Assembly: GCA_033032175.1 (NCBI GenBank)
Contig: CM065307.1
Span: 5,270,001 to 5,334,000 of the forward strand
Source: Saturnia japonica
Taxonomy: Eukaryota > Arthropoda > Insecta > Lepidoptera > Saturniidae
Direction of reading: 5' to 3'
Length of the DNA: 64,000 nucleotides
Made by a program: the position numbers and the translations under genes. Below are positions 11,361 through 21,720 of this stretch, piece by piece (positions within the stretch are counted from its first letter, which is position 1; each line of letters starts with the position of its first letter). The notes beneath the pieces are model-generated. The model was given only the letters and a program-made list of their open reading frames with translations, was not told the origin of the DNA and searched no databases.

Positions 11361-12711
11361 TCAACTGCTAACTACATCTGTTGAAAGTAAATCGTAAACG
11401 TCGTTGTTAATGTAGCGATTGCTTTTTAATTTTTTTAATATATTTTTTAAAGATTCGTACTTCTTGGCAAGTCTTTTGTATTTTTGTATTAATGTTTTCA
11501 TTCGTCGAACATGCTTTTCACAAAATAATTGTTTTCGTCGTAATTGAGATTGAAGTTTGACTTTTCTCGGCGAATCAAACACAGATTCCAAATCAGAAAT
11601 ATTGACATCACCAATCTCGGAGTTCGATCGCGCAGGAGATTGTGGTTGTGTAACCTGAAATGAAAAACCTTAAGTTGTATGTTGTTGTATTTGTCACTTT
11701 GTGCCTGAGCTTGCAAATGTCCATGGGCCTTATAAGTAAGGCTAAGTAAGGTAAACTAAGGTTTATTTTACATTTATTACTGTTACTACTAGTGTTTATT
11801 TACTACACTAGTTTACTTGTAACTAAGTATATCGATTAAGTGCCTTATTTGCTTTTCAATATTATAAAAAATAAAATTAAACATTATTATCATAGGTGGG
11901 TACGCACATTGTCCGATGTCGAAGGTTTAGACGTTTCTATGTGTAACTCGGAAAATTCTGGTGTCAAGGCCAAATACTGAAATAGAACGTTAGTATTAGA
12001 TTATTCATATATTTAATTCACCGAAGTTTCATTAGCCCGGAATCTGAAATTTGCGTCCGGTTTAGGCTCGCCCCTTATTACGATGAGGGACGGATAAGCT
12101 CGACGAAAAGTGGGCATACTTGTTATACCTTTGCATACTCCTTCGAGGATTACAGGCGTGAGCATATATATATATATATATGCAGCAAAACTTTACTTCA
12201 AAATACATGACAAACATTTTCACCAGGAGGGATGCAATATAAATATAGTAATTATTATGACTATATCTACCTTAGTTGGATTAGCTGCTTTCTTTAGTCT
12301 TTTCAAACCACCTTTTGTATCATAAAAATATTGCGCTTCAAAGTGAATTGAGCAATATACGCTCCGGCTTGATGGTTTCCAAAACTCATCTAGCCGTGCT
12401 CTTTGTATGACTTTCATCCAGTCCGATTTTCTATTTTCATCAGCAGGGAAACTAAAATTACAAAGGTTCTATATACACAAAAATAGTAAGTATTCTACAC
12501 GAGTATTAAAAAATAAATGGGTAAAATTTTCGATGAAAATAAAATGGCAACACTTAAAAAATGGACGCGTCCATTTTCTAAATGTAAAATAAATTAAACA
12601 ATTAAATAAATATACCTTAGAATGCGCTACTTACAGATGAAATGTGATCCCATCCTGTTTTTTTATAATCCCTGCAGCATTTTTACATGTAGGAACAACA
12701 CAAGACGGCAT
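11361..12711 (-). CDS. Small THAP-domain coiled-coil protein, complete, four exons
   Basis: Exons are 12711-12635, 12451-12271, 11976-11908 and 11654-11361; all junctions are GT/AG and the phases fit, giving 206 residues with a stop at 11361. Residues 1-85 or so form a complete THAP zinc finger: start MPSCVVPTCKN (first Cys pair), then FPADENRKSDWM with the conserved Trp, then VYCSIHF (C-x-x-H pair) and LKKAANPTK with the conserved Pro. Residues about 86-120 are a Ser/Thr/Pro-rich linker. The C-terminal exon is a basic, probably coiled-coil region (PRKVKLQSQLRRKQLFCEKH onward) followed by SLKNILKKLKSN, the arrangement of short THAP proteins and of the N-terminal part of P-element transposases. 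THAP fingers bind DNA sequence-specifically, so a nuclear regulator or a domesticated transposase fragment are both possible; the intact introns favour a host gene. The upstream region is unremarkable apart from a hairpin at 12790-12812. Confidence 0.75.
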
Positions 12712-13167
12712 TTTAAAATTAAAATTGGCACTTGTACAATACGTCACGACGCGCTACTTACAAAGAAGTGACTAATCGCAACAACGTCAAACCACTCTAT
12801 TTAAGAGTGGTTTTTGTATCTTCAGTTTTATGTGCGTTCGCGGTTTCTGGTTTTTTCTGTATTCTGAGTTCTGTATATAGTCTTATTGATAATAACTAGC
12901 GAAAAAATTATTTCACATTGTGCATTGGAAATGGGAAAACATCTTATGCACTTTATAAAATTAGTGATATTTTAATACTTTGGGTCCTTTTTTGTATCAA
13001 CAATATTGCTCAACATGGCCCGAAACTGCTGATGACCCAAATCTGCTCTACATTATTATCTGTATTACTATCACCAACATCCATGACCACAAAACAAAAG
13101 GTTTTGTATTTTTTGATCGTACTTCATTTGACGTCTGACGATATTCTTCTTCAATAGCTTCATCTTC
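12712..13167. other. Intergenic, hairpin near gene start
   Basis: Holds a perfect 8-bp stem (ACCACTCT/AGAGTGGT, 12791-12811) followed by a T run, about 80 bases upstream of the THAP gene start codon. No gene is seen; short ORFs here have no recognisable features. Confidence 0.35.
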
Positions 13168-15043
13168 TTCTTCTTCCTAACTTGGCAACCGGTCCTCTTT
13201 AATGAAGACCATTATTGCCATTATCGAGTGAATTATAGTGTCAAGTGTTATGACGAATCAATATCTTAACAAGATGGTGGCTCCCTTGTTACAGCTTTCT
13301 AGGAAATTTTTGTGGGATCTCAGAATGAATGCTTTCAGCTTATATTTATAATCCACTTTACTTATGCACAAAAAACATACTAAATCACACAAAACACCAC
13401 CAATATTACAATATAGGGTCAAAAACATAAGTTAATGAATTAAAAATAAAAACCACACCATGTCACTTCGAGATCCCGCCAGAAACCCCCCTTCAATAGC
13501 TTGTTTGGTAGTATCATCTATGTTCGGAAACTTATCTTAACATTTATTAAAGATGAAAAGCTTTCGTAAATATCTATTTGTGGGCCAATAAATTTTAATT
13601 CTGAAAATAGTGGCTCTATAGAAGGTAGTCTATACTGTTGCCAGATAGTAAAACTTAACCCCTCAGAATACAGAAAATTCTGTATTCTGAGATTAACCCT
13701 TACGAACAAGAGTTACTTCATCTGAAACACAATTTTATGAAGTTAAATTTTGCTCTTTTGCATGTTATTTGGACACATAGTTTAGGAGATAATGAAAAAT
13801 TGAAATAATTTGTATTTGTGGGAAGAACAATTATGATACGCTACACGGGAGCACTGGCGCCATGGCGTTGCGGTGTTTGTCGTATAAAATTAACACGTGT
13901 GAAACCGTGGGGCACAGCTAAAAATTATTATACACTGCGTAAATAGTTCCAAAGGTGCGGGTGTTAACTTCCATTACTTGTATCACAATCCTTTTGAACA
14001 CAAAAATACAATATTAAATTAAAAAGCAACTCATTATTCAATTATAAATAACGATATTTATGGGTGATATGTGATATATAAGGGCGATTGAAGTTTTTGG
14101 TGGGATCTTAAAATGAAATGTTTTGGTATTTGGTTTTTATTTTTAACTAACTGACTCACGCATCTTCGTCTGCGTCACATGAGAGAGAGAGAGAGAGGGT
14201 TAGATAGATTGGGTCGTAGGCACCTTTAATACAATTATAAAGGAGCTGAAACATTCATTAATTTGCTGCAGATTTATTTTAAAACTGTGATATCTCCTAA
14301 GATATTTATTGAAATCAATTGATATTAAGGACAATTTTATTGAAAACTAAATACTTGTTATGAATATTTTATTTGAATAAGGTTAATACCATATTTATAG
14401 AAACATCTTCGCAAATTAAGCATTATTTTAGAACAAAATTTATTAACTTAAAAAAGGTTATATTGAGTCAACTTTGAAAGATAACCAAATGCTATCACCG
14501 ACTTTTTTTAAAAAACTTAAGAGAAACAATTCTGTCACACATGATTGTTGAGTTACTTTAAGCATTTAAGCAGTGCACGCAATGGAAGCTCTCAAAAGCA
14601 ATAAACCTTCCCTGTATTTGCAATATTTTTCATTGACTCTTCGCTTCTATTGGTCGTAGCGTGATGTTATATAGTCTATAGGCCTTCATCGATCAATGGG
14701 ATATCCAACAAAAAATATTTTTTCTATTCGAAGAAGTAGTTCCTGAGATTAGAGCGTTCAACCAAATAAAGAAACTCTTCAGCTTAATAGTACTAGTATA
14801 GATCCATTAACTTAGGTTTTAAACCCAATATTATATAATAATGGTAGCGTTTTGTGTGATATAGCTTGTGCATGTGAAATGGATTATAAATATAAACTGG
14901 AAGCATATATTTTTATGTGCCACAAACACTCCCTAGAAAGTACTAACAAGGAAGCCATCATCTTGTTTACCACTATATTCACTTGATAATGGCAGTAATG
15001 GTTTTCAATAAAGAGAACTAGTTGGCAAGTTAGTAAGAAGAAG
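13168..15043. repeat. Large inverted-repeat pair (about 200-bp arms)
   Basis: Arm 13168-13370 (CTTCTTCTTCCTAACTTGGC…) matches the reverse strand of 14870-15043 (CCTTCTTCTTACTAACTTGC…) over about 200 bases with many mismatches; both contain GCCATTATC, AACAAGATG and TATATTTATAATCCA. This looks like an old foldback or long-TIR DNA element whose core has been replaced. A short GAGA microsatellite sits at 14181-14196. No transposase remains. Confidence 0.5.
13690..13919 (+). mobile_element. Second Helitron-like family, 3' part
   Basis: Parallels 54935-55159: TTACTTCATC, GAAGTTAAATTTTGCT, TTTAGGAGATAATG, and the end GTGAAACCGTGGGGCACAGCTA. The end shares GGGCACAGCTA with the main family but the interior differs. 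The copy lacks the final GT. It is nested inside the inverted-repeat pair. Confidence 0.5.
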
Positions 15044-16002
15044 GGTGATTAAGTACCTACCGTTACAAAAAAAATCTACATTAGATCCATTAAAAAAAAA
15101 TTGCCCGTGAAAAAAATTGATTTTTATAAAATAGATTTTTTTGAATTAAAAAATTGATTATTTAAAGAAATCGATGTTAAATCGATTTTTTTTTTAATCT
15201 ATAATTTTTTCACTTTTCTAGAACCCAGTATGTATGTTGTAGTCTTTGCTTGGAACGATTCGATCATAGATATTACACATATGATATACGGGAAGGTTCG
15301 ATCCCGTATTAGTGTATTATTTATGCATATTGGTAACTACTGTAGTGAGTACACAAATGGTACCAAACATTTTGATACGATACTGAGTACTGGATCCAAT
15401 GAAAACAGTAGTATCAAATCTATTGGCTTTACGAAATTGCTTTCTCGCCCTGTAAAAGTATCGAATGCGATACCAAAAACTACCAGAGACTAGTTGAAAG
15501 GAATATGTACAGTAAAAAAAGTCATTCGCCGCAATTCTTCCCGCATCTCTGACAAACGCCAAACGCAACTAAAAAAAGGTCATTGCAATATCTTCCTTGT
15601 AATCATAAAAAAGTTACTTCGATTCATTATAATAAAATTATTTGAGTACACACAACAATCGTGGTATCTAACAAATTGATATCGAACTAAGATTCGTTAT
15701 TTTGATTACTTAACTGAATGGGCTGAATGATTACTTGGATTCGATTAAAAGGCAAATCGAAGGGATACCACAGGACTGAACACTACTACTCCCAGGGTCT
15801 CCGAATTGAATTTTCGAAATTTCCCCATGGTGCGGGCGTCTAAAAAATTTCCCCAAAATGATACGATTTCATCAACATTTCCCAAACAATTGAAACCTGC
15901 CTTTTTTTTTAATTTTTGTTTATTTCTAGTATAGGCAGCTTTAAGAGGTGAGGATATGTGTTCAGAACCAAAAAAGTACCATCGTACTTATACAATTTTT
16001 TC
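15044..16002. other. Non-coding stretch with TATCG/GATAC words
   Basis: 15080-15200 is low-complexity A/T. 15230-15560 has repeated, often inverted words around GATAC/GTATC and CGATAC, as in foldback-type repeats. 15780-15860 has C runs (TTTCCCCA repeated three times). No gene is supported; mirrored ORFs on both strands reflect the inverted words. Confidence 0.35.
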
Positions 16003-16078
16003 AAGTCCGGTGAAGCTGTAAAAGCCGCAGCGGCTTCAGGGCCCGTAAGGCTAACAGTATAGTCAGATCTAAAAAAAT
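16003..16078 (+). mobile_element. Jockey-type LINE, 3' stub only
   Basis: AAGTCCGGTGAAGCTGTAAA through CCGCAGCGGCT to GTAAGGCTAACAGT and GTCAGATCTAAAAAAA matches the reverse strand of the 3' end of the Jockey LINE at 51980-52070. Only about 70 bases and the A-rich tail remain, consistent with extreme 5' truncation during reverse transcription. Confidence 0.6.
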
Positions 16079-16579
16079 AATACAAAAATGCAATTATATT
16101 ATTACTTTTTAAAATTTGTAAATAATAACGTAATCTGACCAGACAAACAAAAAGTTGCTTTATTGCTACATTTATGCCACATTTGCTTGCTTCGTGCGTT
16201 GTTTTCTGTTATATTGATTAACTATTAGAAGGTATAGTACCTTTAGAAATAGATAACAGAGCTATTAAGCGGCTTAGTGAGTAACAAAAACATAACTGTA
16301 GGGGCATAATTTATAAAGTACATATCAAATATAAAATACAAATTTTCGATGACAACAATACTATATAAATAAAATCGCGTGAGCACGCACACACACATGC
16401 ACTCGTAACATTTCTGTTTTTAACGCCCTTAGACTGTTTAATTATGTGTGTACAAAATAATGCTTCCTCGAACCTATGACAACATAATCGATATTTCGAG
16501 TACATTCTAGATGATTCCAGAGATTTCGAGATAATTGTTTTTTTCTCCTTTAGCCAGATCGTAACCCTGTACCTCAACA
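16079..16579. other. Non-coding, nothing recognised
   Basis: AT-rich, with a short CA-rich patch near 16385-16400. No gene or element end is supported. Confidence 0.35.
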
Positions 16580-16704
16580 TATACAATTAATAAATTTTGA
16601 AGTGTCTGTTTTTAATGTCAAAATAACAATTTTTTACTAATTGCATATGAAAGTTAAAGGATACCTTTAACAAAAAACACATTTTTAACATTTTTGTCTG
16701 TACG
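16580..16704 (+). mobile_element. Helitron-like element, 5' fragment ending at duplication junction
   Basis: TATACAATTAATAAATTTTG, TTAATGTCAAAATAACA and TTTTTGTCTG match the first 120-150 bases of the Helitron-like family. It stops at TTTTTGTCTGTACG, where the duplicated hAT segment begins. The family sequence resumes at about 19140, so 16580-16704 and 19140-19480 may have been one copy before the duplicated segment entered. Confidence 0.6.
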
Positions 16705-18483
16705 ATGATGCAGTACTCAAAGAACATATACTATGTTTGGAGCAGGAAAAATCACCTAAAGTAACATATTTATCGCCAGAAATACAAAATGAGTTCATAA
16801 ATGTTTTAGCTAATCATGTAAAATGTAAGCTTGTCAACGAAATTAAATCGGCCAAATATTTCGGAATCATGTTTGATAGCACACCTGACGTTTCACATGT
16901 CGATCAAATGTCTGAAGTGATTCGTTATGTAAAAATTAATAATAGAAAAGTAGAAGTCAAAGAAGTATTCTTAGGATTCTTTCCTTTACATGGAAAAAAG
17001 CAGCTGATTTAAGCGCTGAAATACTAAAGAAGCTTGAAAACGATGGCTTAGATATTATGATGTGTCGTTCTCAAGGTTATGATAATGCTGCAGTTATGAG
17101 TGGTATACACGGAGGAATGCAAGCTATTAAACAATAAAGCAATTTTTATTGGTTGTATAGATCATTCAATTAATTTATGCGGCCAACATTCGTTCGCACA
17201 AAATGTGACTTGTGTTACATTTTTCGGAGCAGTGGAAACAATATTTATCTTTTTTTCAATTTCCACAAGCCGTTGGGAAGTGCTCCTCAATCACAGCAAA
17301 GCATCTGTTAAAAGACTTTCGACAACGCGCTGGAGTGCTCATTATGGTGCAGTAAAAGTATTGGCTGAAAATTTTGCTGGGATAATATCTGCAATTGAGG
17401 AACTATGTGACCAAGACGTAAATTTAGAAACTAGAGGTGCTGCACAAAATCTTATGCCTGCTGTGTGCAATTTCTCATTTCTTTGTTTTCTTTTCTTTTG
17501 GAATGATGTGCTAAGGGAAGTGAACAATGCTCAGATTGCATTACAAAGTAAAGGTTTATGTGTTGATGAAATAATCATAAAACTAGAAGCACTTCGTCTA
17601 TTCATTGGAGAGAAACAGTTGCATCTAGCAGAAGAGGCAATAGATTTTGCTGTACAAAAATCGGCAAAATACAACATTTCGATGGAACGACGAATTCGTC
17701 GCAAGAAACGCATGCCCGGTGAGTTAGCATTGTCCACCGATGCTAGACTTACACTTAGAACGGAACTTCAAAAGGACATGTTAGAATGTCTTGACAGATT
17801 TAATATTGAACTCGAAACAAGAGTAAAGTCCATTAAAGTCGTAGGTTCATTGTTTGAGGTTGTGCAGTCAAAGACCTTATTTTCGGCAAACACTGAACAG
17901 TTAAAATTTTCTATATCAAAATTTACTAACCTTTACGATGAAGTATCAGAAACAGAACTCCTTTTAGAAATACCAAGATTGAGAAGACATTTAAAAGCGG
18001 CTAATTACTGTCTCTAATTGGGTGACACTGGACTTTTTGAAATTTATTGTGGAATGGGATTTTACAGAATCTCTTCCGAATCTAACAGTCGCACTAAAGT
18101 TATTTATAACAATATGTGCATCAGTTGCTTCATGTGAGAGAAGTTTCAGCAAATTAAAATTCATTAAAATTACTTGCGGTCTACAATGATTGAAACCAGA
18201 TTAAACAATCTTGGTATTTTAACGATAGAAAATGAAGCAACACAAAATATAAATTTTGAAGACGTGATTTCGGAGTTCACTTGTGTCAAAGCTAGAAGGA
18301 AGAAATTTTAATTTTTAACAAAGTAATTTGTTTCACATAATATTCAAATATTTGTAATAGGTACTCGTATTTTAATGAAAATTCAATGATTATAACTTTT
18401 TTTATTTTAACAGTTTCGATTGAGTTTTGGGGTGACACCTATAAAATCTGCCCTGGGTGCCACCTATGCTAGCTACGCCAGTG
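16705..18483 (+). pseudogene. hAT transposase, 5'-truncated duplicate copy
   Basis: Contains the same broken reading as 49852-51630: a DUF4371-like segment (16737-17012, KYFGIMFDSTPDVSHVDQMS), a 305-codon segment (17100-18017) and a hAT dimerisation-like tail (18060-18310, with 'TICASVASCERSFSKLKFIK'-type residues in shifted frame). All frameshifts and stops are shared with the other copy, so the element was already dead before duplication. The 3' terminus TAGCTACGCCAGTG at 18470-18483 is followed by AACTAAGG as in copy B. Confidence 0.85.
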
Positions 18484-19140
18484 AACTAAGGTAGAGACAA
18501 TGTTTACAAATTTCAAACAAAAAAACTTGCTGTTTGCACTGGCAGTACATGATTTGGGTTAATATAGCTCCCTTATTGCCATTTCCTGTTACTGTGAGTG
18601 CGATTATAAGAGAGCAAGCTGTAAGACCAGACAAAATTTTACGAAAATATCGAGGCCACCTCGATAAAATACTAAAATATACCGACTTATTCATGACAAT
18701 TAAACCATTAATAAGACAATTTTTAACAATAAAGAAAACCAACTCAAATGATTTCGGAGAGTTTCCTTCCCTCTGTATTACTCTACTCTATGGTTCACTG
18801 GTGTATCTTGAAGTTGACGGCCCAATGTCTATGAAATTAAAATGGGACCATACTTGAGGTATTCCTCCAACAAACAAACAATCATCCAAATCAATTCATA
18901 AACTAACAAGTTATGGCTGAACATCCATTAAAAAAAAAGACATTCGAATTGAGTAAATTCCTTCTTTGATTGAAGTCGGTTAAAACACCATCTATACAAT
19001 TAATTTATTTATTTAATAAATTTAATTTGAAGAGTCTGTTTGTAATGTCAAAATAACAGTTTTTTACTAAATGCATCTGAAATTATATATAATATACGAT
19101 ACCTATAACAAAAAGCCCTTTTTTTCTGTCTGTCTGTTTG
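16705..19140 (+). repeat. Segmental duplication, copy A (partner 49852-54078)
   Basis: 16705-18809 is colinear with 49852-51956 at a constant offset of 33147 with no indel and only about four substitutions seen (17751 region A/G, 17807 T/C, 17900 G/T, 18674 A/G). 18798-19140 continues colinear with 53736-54078 at offset 34938, the difference being a Jockey LINE in copy B. The left edge is inside the hAT element; the right edge is inside a Helitron-like copy, after which the two loci differ at several sites per 60 bases. Confidence 0.9.
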
Positions 19141-19480
19141 TTCGGGGTAATCCCCGAAACGGTTGGACCGATTTTGACGGGACTTTCACTGGTAGATAGC
19201 TGAATTAATAGAAAGTACAATAAAAAAAAAATGGTCATTGTGAATCAATTTGGGCGCTTAAATGGCTTACGCTGAGTAAACCATAAGAGATATAGCAAAT
19301 TAATGTTCTAAACAATTGTAGACATTAAAAAGAACTACAAAAAAGTCAGGGTGCGTATACGTCTATCTTCTAAGGAACACCCACAATATGCATTTTTGTC
19401 TTAAAAATAACCGGGAGCGGGAGAGCAATTCGCGCGGGAATTCTGTAGTCCACGTGAGCAAGCCCGCTGGCACAGCTACT
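18991..19480 (+). mobile_element. Helitron-like element, near full length
   Basis: Begins TCTATACAATTAATTTATTT and ends GGCACAGCTACT (terminal G changed to C). It has the complete set of family landmarks including GGCTTACGCTGAGTAAACC. The first 150 bases belong to the segmental duplication, the rest does not. Confidence 0.6.
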
Positions 19481-19849
19481 ACAATTATAAATTTGCAAAT
19501 TAAACTAGCCACTAATATTTAAAAGCCATTTTGCTTAATGTAGTTTGGTTGTTGTGTTTATGTGAAGAGGAATAAAATATAAATTTAAAACATGCTATTT
19601 GAGGGGAAAAGTGAACTCCCTAGACAGTTCAAACAAGCGAGCCACCATCTTGTTTGAATTTACTTTGGAGTTCAAAAGAAAAAACGAAGACTTAAACGAA
19701 CTGATACAGGAAAAAAAAACAAGAACAAAAAGAAAAAAAATTATTTGTACAATTCATGAATTTACACGTGGTGGAAGTGAAACCTTCACATCTATGTTTT
19801 TTTTTTAATTCAGAAAATTATCAAATATGCGCTAATTTAAAGGTTATGA
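19481..19849. other. Short non-coding stretch
   Basis: Includes an A-rich tract (19705-19740) and an imperfect inverted pair GTTCAAACAAG/CTTGTTTGAA at 19627-19658. No gene is supported. Confidence 0.35.
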
Positions 19850-20424
19850 AAATGTACATACAAGTATACATTACGCTTCGTGCGACTGGCAGTATAATTT
19901 GGAGCTTTTTGCCTTGTAGCTGTGGATTCCTTTAATGAATCTTCTACGACTCTTGCCCTTGACAATAACTCTGAAAAATGGTTAATGTCCTCTCTTCTTA
20001 ATCTTTTTCGAATCTTTCTGTGTAACAAACCGTAGATCATGTCTAACTGGATCTTAGCAGACAGATCGTTTGTTGGAATGCGTGTTAGAAGGGCTCGACT
20101 CTTCGCGACGAATATATCGGTACGTTCATCTTCACCTTGCTCGACTCTGAATAATTCTCTATAGATTTTGTATTCAGGTTTGCGATCACCATAAGCATCA
20201 CGAAGGAACTGTATCACCTATTTCCAGGAAGTGACTTCGGCGCCTATGCTCTGCCACCATATTGCGGCTTCTGAGGTAAGCAATATAGAAAGGCACTTGA
20301 TGGCAAGGTCATCGCCAATATTTGAGCATTCTTTGTAAGCTTCTATTGCATCGATTAACTCTTCAATTTTTTCTTCTGCCGCTCCCGAGAATCTAGATGA
20401 ACATTGTGCAAAATTTTCAGTCTT
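19850..20424 (-). pseudogene. Ty3/gypsy gag fragment, inverted relative to its integrase
   Basis: On the minus strand from about 20424: ENFAQCSSRFSGAAEEKIEE, then LLTSEAAIWWQSIGAEVTSW, an in-frame TAG at about 20218, then IQFLRDAYGDRKPEYKIYRE and a tail to 19850. The AxxWWQ…TSW…F…FG..…Y.IY.E.F pattern is that of insect gypsy/Arc-type Gag capsid. It faces away from the integrase fragment that starts directly at 20425, so the element has undergone an inversion or two pieces were joined. One nonsense codon plus truncation make it dead. Confidence 0.7.
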
Positions 20425-21515
20425 TTCTGCCGTACTCGGGTTGGTATTTTGAAGGCCTGTGTTGATTGTCAGCGATACAAGGCTTCCAACGAAAAACCTC
20501 CCGGATTACTCCAAGCACCTGTTTTGCAGCAACGGAATGAGGTTCTAGCTGTAGATCTTTTCGGTCCCTTACCTGTAGGAGCCAGCGGCGAGAGATGGAT
20601 ACTTCTGATTGAAGATACTGCCACACGTTGGGTTGAGCTCTTTTCCGTACAGGAAGCGACTGCGGAAGCATGCGCCCGTACCCTTACCGAGGAATTTTCC
20701 TGAGATACGGCTTACCGCGCCGGGTTATTTTTGATAATGGTGTGCAGTTTGTCGGGGCAGTTATGCAACAATGCATGTTTATCTTAGGAGTCAAACAGAA
20801 TTTCGTGCCACTGTTTCACCCGGAAGCAAACCCTGCAGAGCGTAATAATCGCGACCTTAAAGCGCAGCTCGCACAACTCGTGGAGACAGACCACACTAAC
20901 TGGCCGGCAAAACTGCCAGTGATTCGTTTTGCTATGAACAGCGCTGTATGTAGAACCACTGGTGTTACTCCAGCATATCTCATGTTTGCCAGGGAAATGA
21001 GGTCCCCCATGGAAGTTCGTCATGATCTGAGGGCGATACTTGACAAAGAGAACTTTATACCTCAGATTACTCCTTATCTAAGATCTTTTATTAGCTCCTT
21101 ATCAGCGATTCGAGAATGAATCGAAGTACAGCAAGATCAATCCAAAAAGATTTCCGATCAGTCTCGCCGACCTAGTAAGTCTTACGAGATAGGAGATAAA
21201 GTCATGGTTCAGTCGCATGTACTAAGTCAAGGGAGCAACGGTTTCACCGCCAAATTTGCGCCCAAACGCGACGGACCCTTTGTAATAACCAAGAAAGTTA
21301 GTCCAACCACTTTTCTAATATCTTCCTTGCGAAGTCCTGATGAAAGTTTAGGGAAATACCATGCTCAGGATCTGACTCGTTTTATTGATAGTGATACAAG
21401 AAACGAACTACCACCCAAACCTGTTGTACCTAAGCGACGACGCGGACGTCCGAAGCATACGGATTATGAACTGGTCCAGGAACGAGGGCGTTCACTAGAC
21501 CAGAGGGGGAGTATA
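20425..21515 (+). pseudogene. Ty3/gypsy integrase fragment
   Basis: Starts within the zinc-binding domain (CVDCQRYKAS) and has the catalytic triad: D in LAVDLFGPLP, D in VIFDNGVQF, E in NPAERNNRDLK with D-D-35-E spacing. There is a frameshift near 20690, and a stop at 21117-21119 before the C-terminal domain resumes to 21516. The tail includes a basic RRGRPKH motif like an AT-hook. The end CAGAGGGGGAG is a polypurine tract. Reverse transcriptase and protease are missing. The Copia element begins five bases further on. Confidence 0.75.
21511..21515. repeat. Copia target-site duplication, left copy GTATA
   Basis: GTATA precedes the 5' LTR and recurs at 25908-25912 directly after the 3' LTR. 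Five bases is the usual length for Ty1/copia. Confidence 0.85.
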
Positions 21516-21682
21516 TGTTGAAGCAAAGTGGCTTTGTTGTGAAACGAATATAATCTCTTTGCATATCATTGTATGTTTTTACTTCATATAAAAACAATTT
21601 GTTTTAAATGTTTGTCAAAAAAATGTCAAGTGAGAAAAATATAATATAATGTTTTGAGATAGAAATATATATTTTACTAACA
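21516..21682 (+). repeat. Copia 5' LTR
   Basis: Bounded by TG and CA, 167 bp, preceded by GTATA. Contains TATAAAA-like TCATATAAAAACA as a possible promoter box. Confidence 0.9.
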
Positions 21683-21720
21683 GGTTATGTATGCCCAGCA
21701 TTTATGGAAAACGATGAATA

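Noticed and set aside
15230..15568. Paired ORFs of 83-87 codons on opposite strands
   Set aside because: Produced by inverted GATAC/GTATC words in a non-coding repeat.
16705..18483. Independent hAT insertion at 16.7 kb
   Set aside because: It lacks the 5' end and shares the same 3' flank (AACTAAGGTAGAGACAATG) as the copy at 48917, so it came by duplication, not transposition.
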